DNA of 64,000 nucleotides from Phytophthora quininea (GCA_011947345.1 JAAVTG010000621.1:124001-188000); one strand, 5' to 3'; positions 42,421 to 53,600 are shown, numbered from the stretch's first letter. Notes: generated by a model not told the origin, from the letters alone. Program-made: numbers and translations.

Positions 42421-43011
42421 CTAGAAGAAGCGGATGGCCACTGACGTCGTCAATCCTGCTGGGAACAGATCCCTTCTTGGAACTCCATGGCTGTGCTCGT
42501 TCACGTAGAGATGCGTAATGTCCTGCAATGGGATGCGCTTCCTGCGCTGCTTCTTGGTGACTTCGATGGTCTTCTCCGTCGACTCTCTCCTGCTCTTCTT
42601 GCTCTGTTTCTTGTGTTTCTTCTTGTCCTGTTTACTCTTCTTCTTGCTACTCTTCTGCTTCTTCTCAGTCGCTTGGGTTTTAGCTGTCTGGTCGGTGGCA
42701 GTAGCCTCCTGTTGCCTCTCTGCTCTGCTCTTGTCCACGTGGCTCTGCGTCTCCTGCTTCTTGTTAGGTTTCGACTCTTCTTCGTCTTCTTCTCGTCGTC
42801 TCTTGAGGGTCCTGCGACTGACCACACCCTGTTCTAAGCGACTGCTACTACTGGGGCTGCGTCTAGGAGGTCGTGGGGGCGTACGCGCCACTGCTGGCGC
42901 TGCAGCTCTGGGGCGGACACGACGACGGATGATGTAGCCCCAGTTCTCCTTGTTGCTCTCGTCGAAGAGCTCCAGCTCGCGGTAGATGAGCGGCAGCAAG
43001 TGGTCCAGCAT
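42421..43011 (-). CDS. Lys/Arg-rich nuclear protein with KEN box
   Basis: A 196-residue basic protein. The N-terminus MLDHLLPLIYRELELFDESNK contains a KEN motif at residues 21-23, a recognition signal for APC/C-mediated destruction. It continues into WGYIIRRRVRPR. The centre is an extended Lys/Ser/Arg-rich, probably disordered region with several bipartite nuclear-localisation-like clusters (RRTLKRRREED, KKKSKQDKKKHKK). A conserved-looking end follows (RRKRIPLQDITHLYVNEH). The pattern suggests a cell-cycle-regulated chromatin protein. No named family is recognised. The start codon is in GCCATG context. It is divergent from nothing close, and IleRS follows on the same strand 180 bp upstream. 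Confidence 0.65.
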   Translation of the reverse strand: MLDHLLPLIYRELELFDESNKENWGYIIRRRVRPRAAAPAVARTPPRPPRRSPSSSSRLEQGVVSRRTLKRRREEDEEESKPNKKQETQSHVDKSRAERQQEATATDQTAKTQATEKKQKSSKKKSKQDKKKHKKQSKKSRRESTEKTIEVTKKQRRKRIPLQDITHLYVNEHSHGVPRRDLFPAGLTTSVAIRFF

Positions 43012-43194
43012 GGCGGTCGATCTCTATAACAAATGCGCGCGCAAACCTTTCGAACTCAAATGAGCGTTTGGCGCGAAAAGATTTGGTACCGAATAGATGG
43101 TACAATATGTACCAGTATTTTGGTACCTGACCTCAACTACGCGGACTTTGTTGCTTTCCGTTCTATTCCATGACTGCACATGTGTCTCTACAGC

Positions 43195-46100
43195 TTAGGC
43201 GTCGTCTTCTAGCAGCGTCTTCGCCAGATCCATGACGCTACGCAAGTCCGTAGCCTGTGCGCAACGTAGACAGAGCCGAGTCTCGGCTGCGTCCACCTCT
43301 GGCGCGTACTTCCAGCAGCGTGGGCATTTGTGACCCTTTGCCGGTGTCAGTACGAGCTTGACATCCATAGGAGCGTCATTAGGACCCATAGCCAACTGAC
43401 AGGTGGCCTTGAACTGCTCCACGCCGTCGATATCACTATCAGAGGCGACAACTTCCACACCAGAGCACAGGAGCACGTCCTCAAGCTCCGAGGAACGACC
43501 AGCAAGTGGTGACAGCAGGTTGGCAACGCGCGGGTCCGAGTCAGAGGCAACGACGTACACATTGCACTCGAGCTGGCTGCCAACGCGGCCAGCCTGACGC
43601 ATCTGCTCAACTACACGGTTCACTTCGAAGCGCAGTTGACGGATCGCAGTCCAGTCACGTGCTAGCTCGTCGTTCTGCCACTCCGAGGCACTAGGCATCC
43701 AACCTTCCTCTAAGAAGATACTGCCGGGAACTTCCTCCAGCGGAATATCACCTTGCAGTTGAGCCATCCAGTACAGACGGATGTCCTCGGCCGTGTGGGG
43801 CACCACAGGAGCCAATGCGCGCGTGAGAGATTGCAGCGACAGCCACAGCACCGTTTGAGCCGCACGACGCGTCTTGGAGTTCGATGCATCGCAATATAAG
43901 CGATCCTTCGTGGCCTCCATGTAGAAAGCTGACAAGTCGGTCGAGATGAAGTGCGACAAAGCATGTTGCGCACGGTTAAATGCAAAGGCATCGTATGCAG
44001 AGGTCACTGACTCAGCCAATGCGTTGAGCTCGTGCAGCATGTAGCGATCCAACGCAAACTGCATCTCGCTGTGAGGAACGGCGTGCTGTGCAGGATCGAA
44101 GTCTTGCAGGTTGCCCAACAGGAAACGTGCAGTGTTGCGGACCTTACGCAATCCGTCGCTAGCCTTACCGACAACGCCCGGGCCGATGCTCACATCGCCC
44201 GTGTAGTCAGTGGTTGCAACCCAGAAGCGAAGCACATCAGCACCATAAGCTGGTACCTTAACTTGCTTAACTTTGGGGGTCTTCTGAGGCTTGTCACTGT
44301 TCTTCTTCGCCTTCTTCTTATTGTTTGAGCTGGCATTGGCGACTGGTACGGGCATCGTGCAGCCGTTGATAAAGTCGTTGGGCACAATGGTGTTACCGAG
44401 CGACTTAGACATCTTACTACCTCGTTCATCCAGCGTGAATCCATGCGTGATAACGTTCTTGTACGGGGCTGAACCTTGCATGGCCAATGATGTGAGCAAC
44501 GACGATTGGAACCAGCCGCGGTGCTGGTCTGAGCCTTCAAGATACACATCAGCAACCAGCTGTCCCTCTTCGTTCTCGTTCAGTCCAAGACCAGGCAGCA
44601 CAGCGTGCCAACTACTGCCACTATCAAACCACACATCGAGTGTATCAGTTCCCTTTTCATACTGATCGGCTTGGTCTTGAAGCGACTCCGGCAGCAGCTC
44701 GCGAACGGACAAGTCCCACCAGCAGTCAGCTCCTTCACGCTCAGCCACACCGTCTTCGCCTTCAACACGGTATGATCTAACGACGTTCTGAAGATGCTCA
44801 ATCGTAGCCTCCGTGATCAACGGCTCACCCGTAACCTTGTGGTAAAACACCGGGATAGGCAACCCCCAAGAACGCTGACGCGAGATACACCACTCGTGAC
44901 GGCTCGATAGTGTGGCTTCGAGACGACGGCGAGCGCTAGGAGGGACCAGTTGCACAGAGTTTTCCAGCACACGCTTTCCGCGTTCGTGGAGCGCATCGAG
45001 GCGCGCGAACCACTGCGCAGTAGCACGCAGGATCACAGGCTTCTTTGTGCGCCAATCGTACGGGTATCGATGGTGATACTCGCCAATGGAAAGCAGGTTG
45101 CCAGAATTCTTTAGCAGATCAATGACCGCGGCATTGCCCTCATCTAAAACGCAAAGGCCTTTAAGACCATCTCCAGCCTCGGCGGTGAAGCAACCGTCAG
45201 CGTCAACAGGACACAAGATATCTGGATGCTCGCCAGGCACCGAGTGGTGCGTCATCCACGCAAAGTAGTCATCCTGACCGTGTCCAGGAGCTGTGTGCAC
45301 AACACCCGTACCAGCATCCGTTGTCACGTGCTCACCGACCAATACAACCGCCTTCCTGTCAATCAACGGGTGCGTAAAGTGCATGCCTTCGAGACTTGCG
45401 CCCTTCAGAGTATCTAGCACTTCCAACTCCACTTCCGACTCCGACTCCGACTCACCCTTCAATACAGCAGCAAAACTCTCCTGTAGTGCACTAGCAATCA
45501 AATAGCAAGCATCGGATTCCGCGTCGCGAGGACGCACGACCACATAGTCCAGCTCAGCATTCACACATAGGGCCTGGTTGGATGGGATGGTCCACGGCGT
45601 CGTAGTCCAGACCACCGCCGACAGCTTCTCTCCATACTTCTTCAACACGTTCGCTGCTTCAGAATCCTTATTACTCCCCGTAGACGCGAAGTGGAACTGC
45701 ACGTAAGCAGCATGTGAGACGTGATCATCTTGGTACTCTAATTCCGCTTCAGCCAGGGCTGTCCGCGAGCTCGGCGACCAATACACAGGCTTGAAACCTC
45801 TGAAAACGAGCCCGTCATGCACCATTTTCTTGAGCACATCATATTGGCTGGCTTCGTAGCTCGGGTTCATCGTCAAGTAGACACTGCCTTCTTTGCCACT
45901 CCAGTCTGCAAGAACGCCCCAGCGTTCAAAGTCCTTCTGCTGCTCCTGCACCGCACTGCGAGCCAATTGTCTAGACAAAGCTCTCACTTGAGCTGGAGAA
46001 AGCTCCGAAGCTCGCAGCTGCAGCTGCGTCAGTGCCTTGTGTTCTATGGGCAGGCCGTGGCAGTCCCAACCAGGCACATAGCGAACCTCGCGCCCACGCA

Positions 46101-46377
46101 GCAACTGGTACCGATTGATGATGTCCTTGAGTGTCTTGTTGAGGAAGTGGCCCATGTGCAGACTGCCGTTGGCGAAGGGCGGGCCGTCGTGCAGCACGAA
46201 CAAAGGGCGAGGCTTGTCAGTGGAGCTCTTGGGCTGGTCATTGTAGGCCAGGGACACGCAGCGACCCTGCAGTTGCGGCTCACGCACGGCAGCATTGGCG
46301 CGCATCGGGAACTTGGTACGCGGTAGGTTAAGCGTCTGCCGCATGGCCGCAGCCAGCGCCTTGGCGTCCGCCGCCAT
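43195..46377 (-). CDS. IARS2: Isoleucyl-tRNA synthetase, bacterial/organellar type
   Basis: A 1060-residue class Ia synthetase that charges tRNA-Ile, probably in mitochondria. The HIGH box is GSLHMGHF (His-Met-Gly-His at 74-77). DGPPFANG precedes it. The editing domain includes TTPWTIPSN and GTGVVHTAPGHGQDDY. The KMSKS loop is GSKMSKSLGNT at about residue 654. The anticodon-binding region is followed by a C-terminal zinc finger, CPRCWKYAPE...CLRCAQ, a hallmark of bacterial and mitochondrial rather than eukaryotic cytosolic IleRS. A Lys-rich insert (NNKKKAKKNSDKPQK) splits the region after KMSKS. The first ~30 residues are Ala/Arg-rich with few acidic residues, compatible with a transit peptide. 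No intron or frameshift. Confidence 0.93.
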   Translation of the reverse strand: MAADAKALAAAMRQTLNLPRTKFPMRANAAVREPQLQGRCVSLAYNDQPKSSTDKPRPLFVLHDGPPFANGSLHMGHFLNKTLKDIINRYQLLRGREVRYVPGWDCHGLPIEHKALTQLQLRASELSPAQVRALSRQLARSAVQEQQKDFERWGVLADWSGKEGSVYLTMNPSYEASQYDVLKKMVHDGLVFRGFKPVYWSPSSRTALAEAELEYQDDHVSHAAYVQFHFASTGSNKDSEAANVLKKYGEKLSAVVWTTTPWTIPSNQALCVNAELDYVVVRPRDAESDACYLIASALQESFAAVLKGESESESEVELEVLDTLKGASLEGMHFTHPLIDRKAVVLVGEHVTTDAGTGVVHTAPGHGQDDYFAWMTHHSVPGEHPDILCPVDADGCFTAEAGDGLKGLCVLDEGNAAVIDLLKNSGNLLSIGEYHHRYPYDWRTKKPVILRATAQWFARLDALHERGKRVLENSVQLVPPSARRRLEATLSSRHEWCISRQRSWGLPIPVFYHKVTGEPLITEATIEHLQNVVRSYRVEGEDGVAEREGADCWWDLSVRELLPESLQDQADQYEKGTDTLDVWFDSGSSWHAVLPGLGLNENEEGQLVADVYLEGSDQHRGWFQSSLLTSLAMQGSAPYKNVITHGFTLDERGSKMSKSLGNTIVPNDFINGCTMPVPVANASSNNKKKAKKNSDKPQKTPKVKQVKVPAYGADVLRFWVATTDYTGDVSIGPGVVGKASDGLRKVRNTARFLLGNLQDFDPAQHAVPHSEMQFALDRYMLHELNALAESVTSAYDAFAFNRAQHALSHFISTDLSAFYMEATKDRLYCDASNSKTRRAAQTVLWLSLQSLTRALAPVVPHTAEDIRLYWMAQLQGDIPLEEVPGSIFLEEGWMPSASEWQNDELARDWTAIRQLRFEVNRVVEQMRQAGRVGSQLECNVYVVASDSDPRVANLLSPLAGRSSELEDVLLCSGVEVVASDSDIDGVEQFKATCQLAMGPNDAPMDVKLVLTPAKGHKCPRCWKYAPEVDAAETRLCLRCAQATDLRSVMDLAKTLLEDDA

Positions 46378-46499
46378 GATTGATACAAGCTCAGCCGCTC
46401 GTTGCCGATCAAAAAATAAAGTGCATCTTTACTGTACCTGGAATGCGGTACTATGATTTGTGTACACCCTTTTGTCCATTTTGGAATCAGGCGTGTGTC

Positions 46500-48163
46500 A
46501 TGGCGGAGGAGGCTGTATCCGAGCTTCTGTGCGTCCATCTCGGGCTGGTGGACGTCAATGCGCTGCCGGAAGACGCGGTGAAGGACTTCCGGGACTTGTA
46601 CCGCTTGCCGCTGCGCTCGTTCAAGGACAAATGCGCGCTGTTGGCTGCTGCGGAGGCCTCGGGCTGCTCGGCTGTCATCCTGGACGTGTTATTGTTTGTG
46701 TCGGAGACGATGGCGCCGTCCTTATTCCGCAAACAATTGGCCACTTTGCCCTTGGCGTTGAGTCAATGGGTACACTACCTGGTAGAGCAGTGCATGGTCA
46801 CCAATGAGACCGTGTCGCTCAGTGCATTGAAAGGGTTATTGGACTTGTACGCTGCCACTCAACGGTACAGGAGCTGGCAGCCATGCTGCTGTCGCTGGTG
46901 TTTTACGACCGAGACTTGGCCAGATCTTTAAAAGTCACAGACGACGTGCTGGACATTGCCAAATACTATCGTCATCGATTCCCTGTGTGGATTCTGGACT
47001 TGCTCCATGAATATGTGACGCTGTCTAAACTGCAGCTTCAAACCGAGAAGGAGGATGCCAACACAGCGCCACAAGTCCGCAGGATGGAAGCGTATCTGGA
47101 CAAGAGAGCAAGAGGAGTGGGGAACCTACAGGCCAACTGGAGGATGAGATACGTGCAGCTCATCGAGAAGGAGATCGTGTACTTTAAACATGATGAAGAC
47201 AAGGCGAGTAAGTCCAAGCACCGTCCGTTCCAAGATATGAGGAAGAAAGGGAACAAGAAGGGCAACTTGCCGTTGGCGAGAGGTATGCAGGTAGAGCCGT
47301 TGGATTACAGGGGAAAGTTCTCTCTTCGACCGTGTTGCGTCAAAATTTGTGACGCTGCCGGGGCGGAAGAGCTCATCTTGGACGCATTCACGCCCGAGGT
47401 GCAACGCCAGTGGGTGGCGGCGATCTCTGCTAATGTCAAACGTCTGGAACTCGACCCGCGATGGTTGGCATTCCCACGTCGATGTGTGCACCGCATGACT
47501 GTCGGCGAGTTCTTGAGGTACTCAATGTTGTACCATGGCGACGCCAAGAAAAACCATACGCGACACAGCGAATGCCAGCCAGGAACATTGCGCGAGCGCT
47601 TCAACATCGACCCGAAGCGATACTTGTTCTCGGCACTGGTGACTTGTGCTCTGGTACGTGACTGGAAGACAATGGAGGCTCTTGTCCAGCCTCGTAGCGC
47701 CATGTCCGCGATCCGATCGCTATTCCCAGCCGGGAACAGTGCCAAGCTCGCCACCTCCTCAGCTCCCGGGTCGTCCTCTGTGTGGAGCTCAACGCCGCCG
47801 CCCGCACCGTCGCGCTACTCGATCTGGTCTAACAGCACTGACTCGGCTCCATCGTCAGGCCGCCAGTCTGTTTCCTCGGTTGCCACTGCTCCTCCAGCGG
47901 CAACTGGAGGCAATAGTGTGCTCCGAGGCATGGTTGATGCAAGTGCCATCGGCTACGGAGCTATCCTCGACATTGCCGAGCAGCGAAATGCTCCGCCCGA
48001 TCTCTTGATGTTGCTGGAGTCACTGCACGAGAAGAACGACGCCAAACGCGGCGGAGCTGCTGGCTGGTCCTGTCGTCGTGATGTGGACGCCAACGACGCC
48101 GCGTCCATGAAGATTACCATTGCCATTCCCGAGAGTGTCCGTGCCGACACGAACTGGGAGTGA
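46500..48163 (+). CDS. PH-domain protein of unknown role
   Basis: Starts at MAEEAVSELLC, 122 bp from the divergent IleRS start. The N-terminal 130 residues are helical (DFRDLYRLPLRSFKDKCALL). A pleckstrin-homology domain follows (MEAYLDKRARGVGNLQANWRMRYVQLIEKEIVYFKHDED to FTPEVQRQWVAAISANVKRLE), with the terminal helix Trp. Next come more helices (FNIDPKRYLFSALVTCALVRDWKTMEALVQ), a Ser/Pro-rich linker and a helical end with LDIAEQRNAPPDLLMLLESL. The last part vaguely recalls Vps16-C/SPE-39 proteins, but I would not assign it. One base is missing near 46865 (CACTCAACGG), splitting the frame. Likely a membrane-phosphoinositide adaptor. Confidence 0.72.
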
Positions 48164-48419
48164 GAAGTTGTTTCATATCAATACATGGCCGCTGTCCAAA
48201 CTTGTTGCTGTGTTTCGCTTAGACGAGTCTTGTCACGTTAGCACAGAGCAATGCTGCTAGTTCAAGACCGTTTCTCATCGTCCAGGTAGAGTGTGTTGTC
48301 TTTGATGATTATCTCAATCAACAACCTCCCAGGACATGCAAAAGGAGCTTACCATTCCCCCGGATGGACGCACCATGCATCTTACAGCACAGCACGTAGT
48401 TTTTTTCTCGAGTAGAAGC

Positions 48420-50057
48420 TTATGCTTTCTCTAGGGGATGCGGGCGCGTGATGACGTCGAAGCGGTCCGGGCCCACACCAATCCACTTAATGTGCGTGCC
48501 CAGGAGCTCCTCCACGCGAAGCACATACTTCTGAGCAGCCTCCGGCAGCTCCTCGAACGTCTTGCACTTGGAAATGTCTTGCGACCAGCCAGGCATCGTC
48601 TCATACTCCACGACCGATTCCTCCAGCAACTGCAGGTTCGACGGCATACCGTCCAGCTTCTTGCCCTTGTGCCAGTATGCCACGCCGATCTTCACCTTAT
48701 CGAGACCAGTGAGCACGTCCAGCTTGGTCAAGTTCAGCTCCGTGAAGCCGTTGACCATGTTGGAGTAGCGCATCTGCGGGATATCCAGCCAACCGCAACG
48801 ACGCGGTCGGCCAGTGTTGGTGCCGAATTCAACACCAACGGTGGCAAGGTGGCGACCTACTTTGTCGTGTAGTTCTGTCGGGAACGGACCTTCACCGACG
48901 CGAGTGCAGTACGCCTTGACGATACCGATGATACCTTTCAGACGGTTAGGAGAAATGCCACCGCCAGTGCACACACTGCCGATGCTCGGGTTGCTCGATG
49001 TCACGTACGGGTACGTGCCAAAGTCGATGTCGAGCATCGTGGCGTTGGCACCCTCGATCAGGATCTTCTTGCCAGACACGTACGCGTTGTTAAGGTAGGC
49101 GACCGTGTCCACCGTCATAGACAAGATCTGCTTCCGGATGGCCTCGTACGCCTTGATCTCATCCTCAGCGTCAGCCTTGAGCTCGGGGTAGTTGTCCTTG
49201 TAGAACTTGACCAGGTCGCGCATCTTCTCCGAGAAGTCATCCCAGTAACGGAGATCGCCGACACGGATGCCGTTGCGCAGCATCTTGGACGAGTATGCCG
49301 GACCGATGCCCTTCTTGGTCGTGCCGATCTTGTTGCGGCCACGACGCTCCTCATTAAGACCGTCGACTTCCTGGTGGAGGTCGAGTACCATGTGAGCACG
49401 GTCCGAGATCAAGATGCGGCCTTCATAGTCGATCCCCATCTTCTTGAGCTCCTTCAGTTCTTCCAACAGACTTGGAAGGTGAACCACCACGCCATTACCG
49501 ATGACGCAGATAGCGTTGGGGTTCAGGATACCTGACGGCACAAGACGAAACTTGTACTTCTTGCCTTCGTGCACGATGGTGCGACCGGCGTTGGAGCCGC
49601 CAGCCACACGCACAATGACATCGTAAGACTGGGACAGACTGTCCACCAGTTTGCCCTTGCCTTCGTCTCCCCATTGGGCACCCAGCACCACATCCACACC
49701 GGGGTTTAGACCGTCAGAGTGACGGTGAGGATTGGCCACAGCACTCTCGATGCGGTTGAGCTTGGCCACAACTTCCTTGAGCGTAGCTACGGTAGTAGCT
49801 TCCTCATCCACTTGTTTACCCCAGCACTTGGCCTCGTCGTCCGCAGTAGCGACACCAGCTGCCCCAAGCAATGCAGCAGCAGCAGCAGCCACTGGCAGCA
49901 AACGCGAATATCCACGCTGGTTGGCTTGACTGGCTTTCACCGCCAGCGCAGAACGCAGCGTAGCGTTCACATGCGCAGCACGGAACTGCTGACCTTGACA
50001 CTGCGCCGAGAAGCGCGCAGCCACATGAGCAGCCTTGGCCACGACGTCCAGACGCAT
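48420..50057 (-). CDS. ADSS: Adenylosuccinate synthetase with N-terminal targeting extension
   Basis: Catalyses the GTP-dependent joining of IMP and aspartate, the first committed step to AMP. The motifs are VDVVLGAQWGDEGKGKLVD (GTP loop with catalytic Asp), GGSNAGRTIVHEG (catalytic His), GTTKKGIGPAYSSK, GANATMLDIDFGTYPYVTSSN and GVGPDRFDVI. The frame is open to 50318. ATG 50057 (MRLDVVAKAAHVAARFSAQ) is chosen because it opens an amphipathic Arg/Ala-rich presequence. An Ala-rich hydrophobic segment (PVAAAAAALLGAAGVATA) and DDEAKCW follow, about 95-120 residues ahead of the enzyme. This bipartite layout resembles mitochondrial inner-membrane/intermembrane-space signals. No intron or frameshift. 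Confidence 0.9.
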   Translation of the reverse strand: MRLDVVAKAAHVAARFSAQCQGQQFRAAHVNATLRSALAVKASQANQRGYSRLLPVAAAAAALLGAAGVATADDEAKCWGKQVDEEATTVATLKEVVAKLNRIESAVANPHRHSDGLNPGVDVVLGAQWGDEGKGKLVDSLSQSYDVIVRVAGGSNAGRTIVHEGKKYKFRLVPSGILNPNAICVIGNGVVVHLPSLLEELKELKKMGIDYEGRILISDRAHMVLDLHQEVDGLNEERRGRNKIGTTKKGIGPAYSSKMLRNGIRVGDLRYWDDFSEKMRDLVKFYKDNYPELKADAEDEIKAYEAIRKQILSMTVDTVAYLNNAYVSGKKILIEGANATMLDIDFGTYPYVTSSNPSIGSVCTGGGISPNRLKGIIGIVKAYCTRVGEGPFPTELHDKVGRHLATVGVEFGTNTGRPRRCGWLDIPQMRYSNMVNGFTELNLTKLDVLTGLDKVKIGVAYWHKGKKLDGMPSNLQLLEESVVEYETMPGWSQDISKCKTFEELPEAAQKYVLRVEELLGTHIKWIGVGPDRFDVITRPHPLEKA

Positions 50058-50318
50058 CTTGGTCTTCTGCACACCCGAGAAATCGAGATGTGAGCTGCTT
50101 GCCAACCAAGCAGAACCCAACAATCGGTTGGCCACGTGCGTGTTCAGCCCTCGCTCATCTATGTCGGCTGGACGGTTTACGTCTCGCTGCGTTTCTGCCA
50201 GTGACTTCTTCTGCGAAGTCGAACGTGGCAGCGCAGTCGAGTTGCTTGCTTGCTCAGCCTTCCGACGAACTCTGATGCTGGATGAACACTCTCTAATGAT
50301 GGCGCTTTCATAGCGCAT

Positions 50319-50834
50319 ACGAGGGCGTTAAGCACCGCGTTTTGAACAGGAAGATGCCGGGGATCTCAACTTGCTGGTCACGCAGCAAGGAGGGCGTTCT
50401 GCTGGAGTCTGCGGCAGCTAGCGGCGCCGAAGTCGCCCATGCAGCGCGGTCCAATGCTTCATTTTTGGCAAGATGTGGCTGACATCTTGGCGTTTGTATT
50501 GACCTATAGAAACTTCAAGTTTAACAAATATTGCCGTGTTCGACACCCTTTCATCGTCCAATCACTGTAGATATTACCGGAACCGAACGCGTGTACGAGA
50601 ACATGCATTCGGGTATGAATTCAGTATGATACTTTGTACATAGCATGACAATTGATGTGAATCAGGATGGATGTCATGTGCCTAATACTCCAGATGAGAT
50701 ACGATCACCCCTCTCCAATGTATCCGGGACCTTTAGTAACTACATGTGTTGCTATCTTTCACGGCCATCTACTAGTGGGAACTGTTTCAAAACAAGATCA
50801 GCGAGCGGCTCGCACCACTTCCAAGCAGTCTGGC
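50319..50834. other. Intergenic, divergent promoter region
   Basis: About 500 bp between ADSS and TBCA. No supported gene. Confidence 0.4.
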
Positions 50835-51213
50835 ATGACGGAGCGGCAGTTCAAGATCAAAGTGGGCACTCTGCGCCGGTATGAGGCCTTGTCCGCAATG
50901 CATGGTATTGACACTAAATAAGTATCCGTCGACAGCGTGAAGAAGGACTTGGAGTACTACGCCAAGGAGCTGGACGCGCAGAAGAAGAAGATCGACAATA
51001 TGCGTACGGACAGCAAGGACGAGTACGACATCCGCAAACAAGAAGAGGTGCTGCTGGAGACAGAGACCATGCTGCCAGACTGCCAGTCGAGACTCAAGGA
51101 GGCCGCCAAAGACGTCGACAGCTTCATCAAGGCGCACCGCGAGGGTGGAGCCGCTCGAGAGCTTCAAAGAGGCGCAGGCGTTGTTCGAGGCGCTGCCAGG
51201 TATCCTGGACTAG
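50835..51213 (+). CDS. TBCA: Tubulin-specific chaperone A (cofactor A)
   Basis: A small three-helix protein that captures beta-tubulin during tubulin folding. Exon 1 (50835-50878) gives MTERQFKIKVGTLRR. A 57-nt intron (50879-50935, GTATGA...GACAG) leads to VKKDLEYYAKELDAQKKKIDNMRTD and QEEVLLETETMLPDCQSRLKEA, matching the family signature (YDIKKQ...MIPDCQRRL). The frame shifts once near 51143 (GAGGGTGG). Beyond it, EPLESFKEAQALFEALPGILD ends at TAG 51211-51213. The small size and single domain fit TBCA. The shift is probably an assembly indel. Confidence 0.85.
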
Positions 51214-51265
51214 GCAATAGATTGTAATACCCACTCTGTTGATGGTATTAGCTATGTTGATGGTA

Positions 51266-53136
51266 TTAGCTATGACTGGAGCTTCGTTTGTCCGGAGTCT
51301 TCATTGCTGTCCGCTCTGGAGATCTGCTGAGAGGTTTGTCCGGAGATAAACATGGTAGCGAGACCTTGACTGTGTGTGGAGAAAGTTGCAGCTGGTGATG
51401 ACTGCGAGAGCTAACCAGCGGTGTGTGAGCTGCTCGAGATGAGTGTTCCGGATGCGGGTGAACTGCGTGGCAATTCTGTGGACGTTCTGGTCGTTGGGGT
51501 TCTGTCGTCAGCGTAGGACCATGAGACCTCGCTGCCGACGTAGACTTAACTGGAGATAGCTCTCGAGGTTCTGCTGGCGGCCCTGAACGCGGCAAAGGGG
51601 TGTCTCCAGCAAGCCAAGCGTGTTCCAGCACTTGGTCGATGGTAAATCGTCCAGACGGATTTTCGCAAAGCATTCCTAGCAATACTGCACGCAGCTTGGT
51701 TGAATACTTCCAATCGGAACTATGGCACAATTCGCGTACGCGTGCTAACGCCTGAGATTGAGACCGTGAGTGTTAGTGATAGTTATCAATTGTGGGGACA
51801 ACAATTACGTACCGCCTTGATGCTCTCCGAAAACTTGGCGTGGTCCTTCAGGATGGACAGCTCATACACAGACATCCAAAGAGACGAAAATTGGGTATTT
51901 CCTAGCACCAACTACTTAGCATGGATTAGTATCGAGGCAGCGATATCGATTGGCCAAGCAGAGCTCGCACCTCTAACAAAATGCAGCCAATACTCCAAAC
52001 GTCCACTTGAAGGCCGTCGTAGCTGCCGAGAAGCAGAACTTCAGGTGCAAAAGCCCGGGCTGCCACAAAAGTCTCGAAGCGTGTGATCTTGCTCACTTGC
52101 TGCCTTTGTGCACAGACCGAAGTCAATAATTTTAACTGATTGAGCACTTCCTGGCGAGTACAAAATGTTCTCTCTGCAGTTAGCAGAACGTGTTAGACAG
52201 TAGACGTCCTTCAAGCAGGTTGTAGCAACAACCTACGGCTTTAGGTCGCGATGACAGTAATTGTGGCGATGTAGAACTTGAACAGCTTGTGCAACATGCT
52301 GCAAAAGTGGGCGTATTGTATCTTCAGGTAGGCCTTCCAGCGGCGCGCCGAAAACTCAAAGAGATCCTTTCCGCCACGTTCTGTGACGAGATATACATGC
52401 TTCCGTGTGTGAATAACATCTATCAACTGTAGAATACCCTCATGACGAATGGCGGGATCACTCAGTGACGCGATCTCGGAACTGACGCGGTGCAGTGATA
52501 CAAGGTCGACAAGCTTATGTTTGTCGATCGCCTTGATCGCAAGGTGGGGATGCTCCGGTGTGCTGGACGAATATACCACCGCGTATTGGCCATAACCTAA
52601 CACTTGTTCAAGCTGGTATTTGCCGACTGCTGTCGCTGTTTCTGGCAGCTGAGTGGACATTCGCGGAATAGCACGTAAACTCGGATCCCGAGCAGGTAAA
52701 TACTCCCACATCAATTTTCGGTGATTCTCCGCCAGCTTGTCATGCTGCGTCTTCATTTCTCTGACATCGTCAAAGAATTGCTCTTGCTCCAGCTCCAAAT
52801 GCTGCGCCTTTTGAATGGCATCGTGCGCTTGCGCTCTGAAGGAATTCACCTGCTCTGACAGAAACTTTATCTTTTGCTTTTTCTTCCAATCTTTCGGAGA
52901 AGATCGCTGTTTTCGGTAGACGTATTTGCAGTTGAAGCTTCTGCAGGATTGGAGTTGGCTGATGATGGTCTGCTGTCTATATTCTCTACAGACTTGTTCC
53001 CGACAATGGCAGCAACGCCGTCTCGGTCCAGGTGCAGTCTTGATACAATCTGATAGAAACAATGAAACAAGATCAGCTCAAGCCGCTTGCCACATGTTAG
53101 GACAATACCCCAACTTACTACTTGATCTGCTTGCAA
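51266..53136 (-). CDS. Coiled-coil Ser/Thr protein kinase (CAMK/ULK-like)
   Basis: An N-terminal coiled coil (SEQVNSFRAQAHDAIQKAQHLELEQEQFFDDVREM) precedes a kinase domain. That domain has VLGYGQYAVVYSS (Gly loop), LAIKAIDKHKL (catalytic Lys), HRDLKPEN split by an intron at about 52175-52236, KIIDFGLC, APEV, VDVWSIGCILLE and WKYSTKLRAVLLGMLCENPSGRFTIDQVLEHAWL (subdomain XI). A Ser/Pro-rich tail ends at 51266. At least three introns are inferred, near 53060, 52200 and 51750-51930. Single-base shifts occur near 52880 (A run), 52350 (TTTT) and 52055 (TTTT). The 5' end is not resolved. Upstream exons may lie in 53140-53600. Substrates are unknown. Confidence 0.72.
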
Positions 53137-53600
53137 CTCTGCAGGATGCTAACGAAGAAAAAGTCCTGAGTATTTGAGACTAATGTTGAATACAGGGGCT
53201 ACTGCACCTACCGGCGGTAAACTTGTAAGCGCGTCGATTTGTGATGCTACGTCCAAACGGTAAAGAGTTTAGTGCGAAGCAAAACCTGCTCTCTGGGTGG
53301 TATCGAAAATACCTTTCAAGACGCTCATAACGGCAGCATAGAGTGCGTCCGCGCTACCGTTTGCAGCTAAGACCAGGACCTCCATCGCGTAAGACACCTG
53401 CACCAGTACGCGTAGCAAAGAATGGGTCGAGGTGGCTGACGACTAAGCGTTTCTCCATGCTAAAGTTATCTGAGCCCCTTGGTATGTTAAACACTCCCGC
53501 TTATTCAAAACGAATAGTCAAAGTCGATGACCCGTGTTTGAGCTAGTTCCACTGCTGTCTCTTTTTCATGTCATGTGCATTTTCCAATTGTACCCTCCCT

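Noticed and set aside
42487..42937. Leu/Phe-rich plus-strand frames as a membrane protein
   Set aside because: They are the complement of Lys/Glu codons in the KEN-box gene, which gives false hydrophobic runs.
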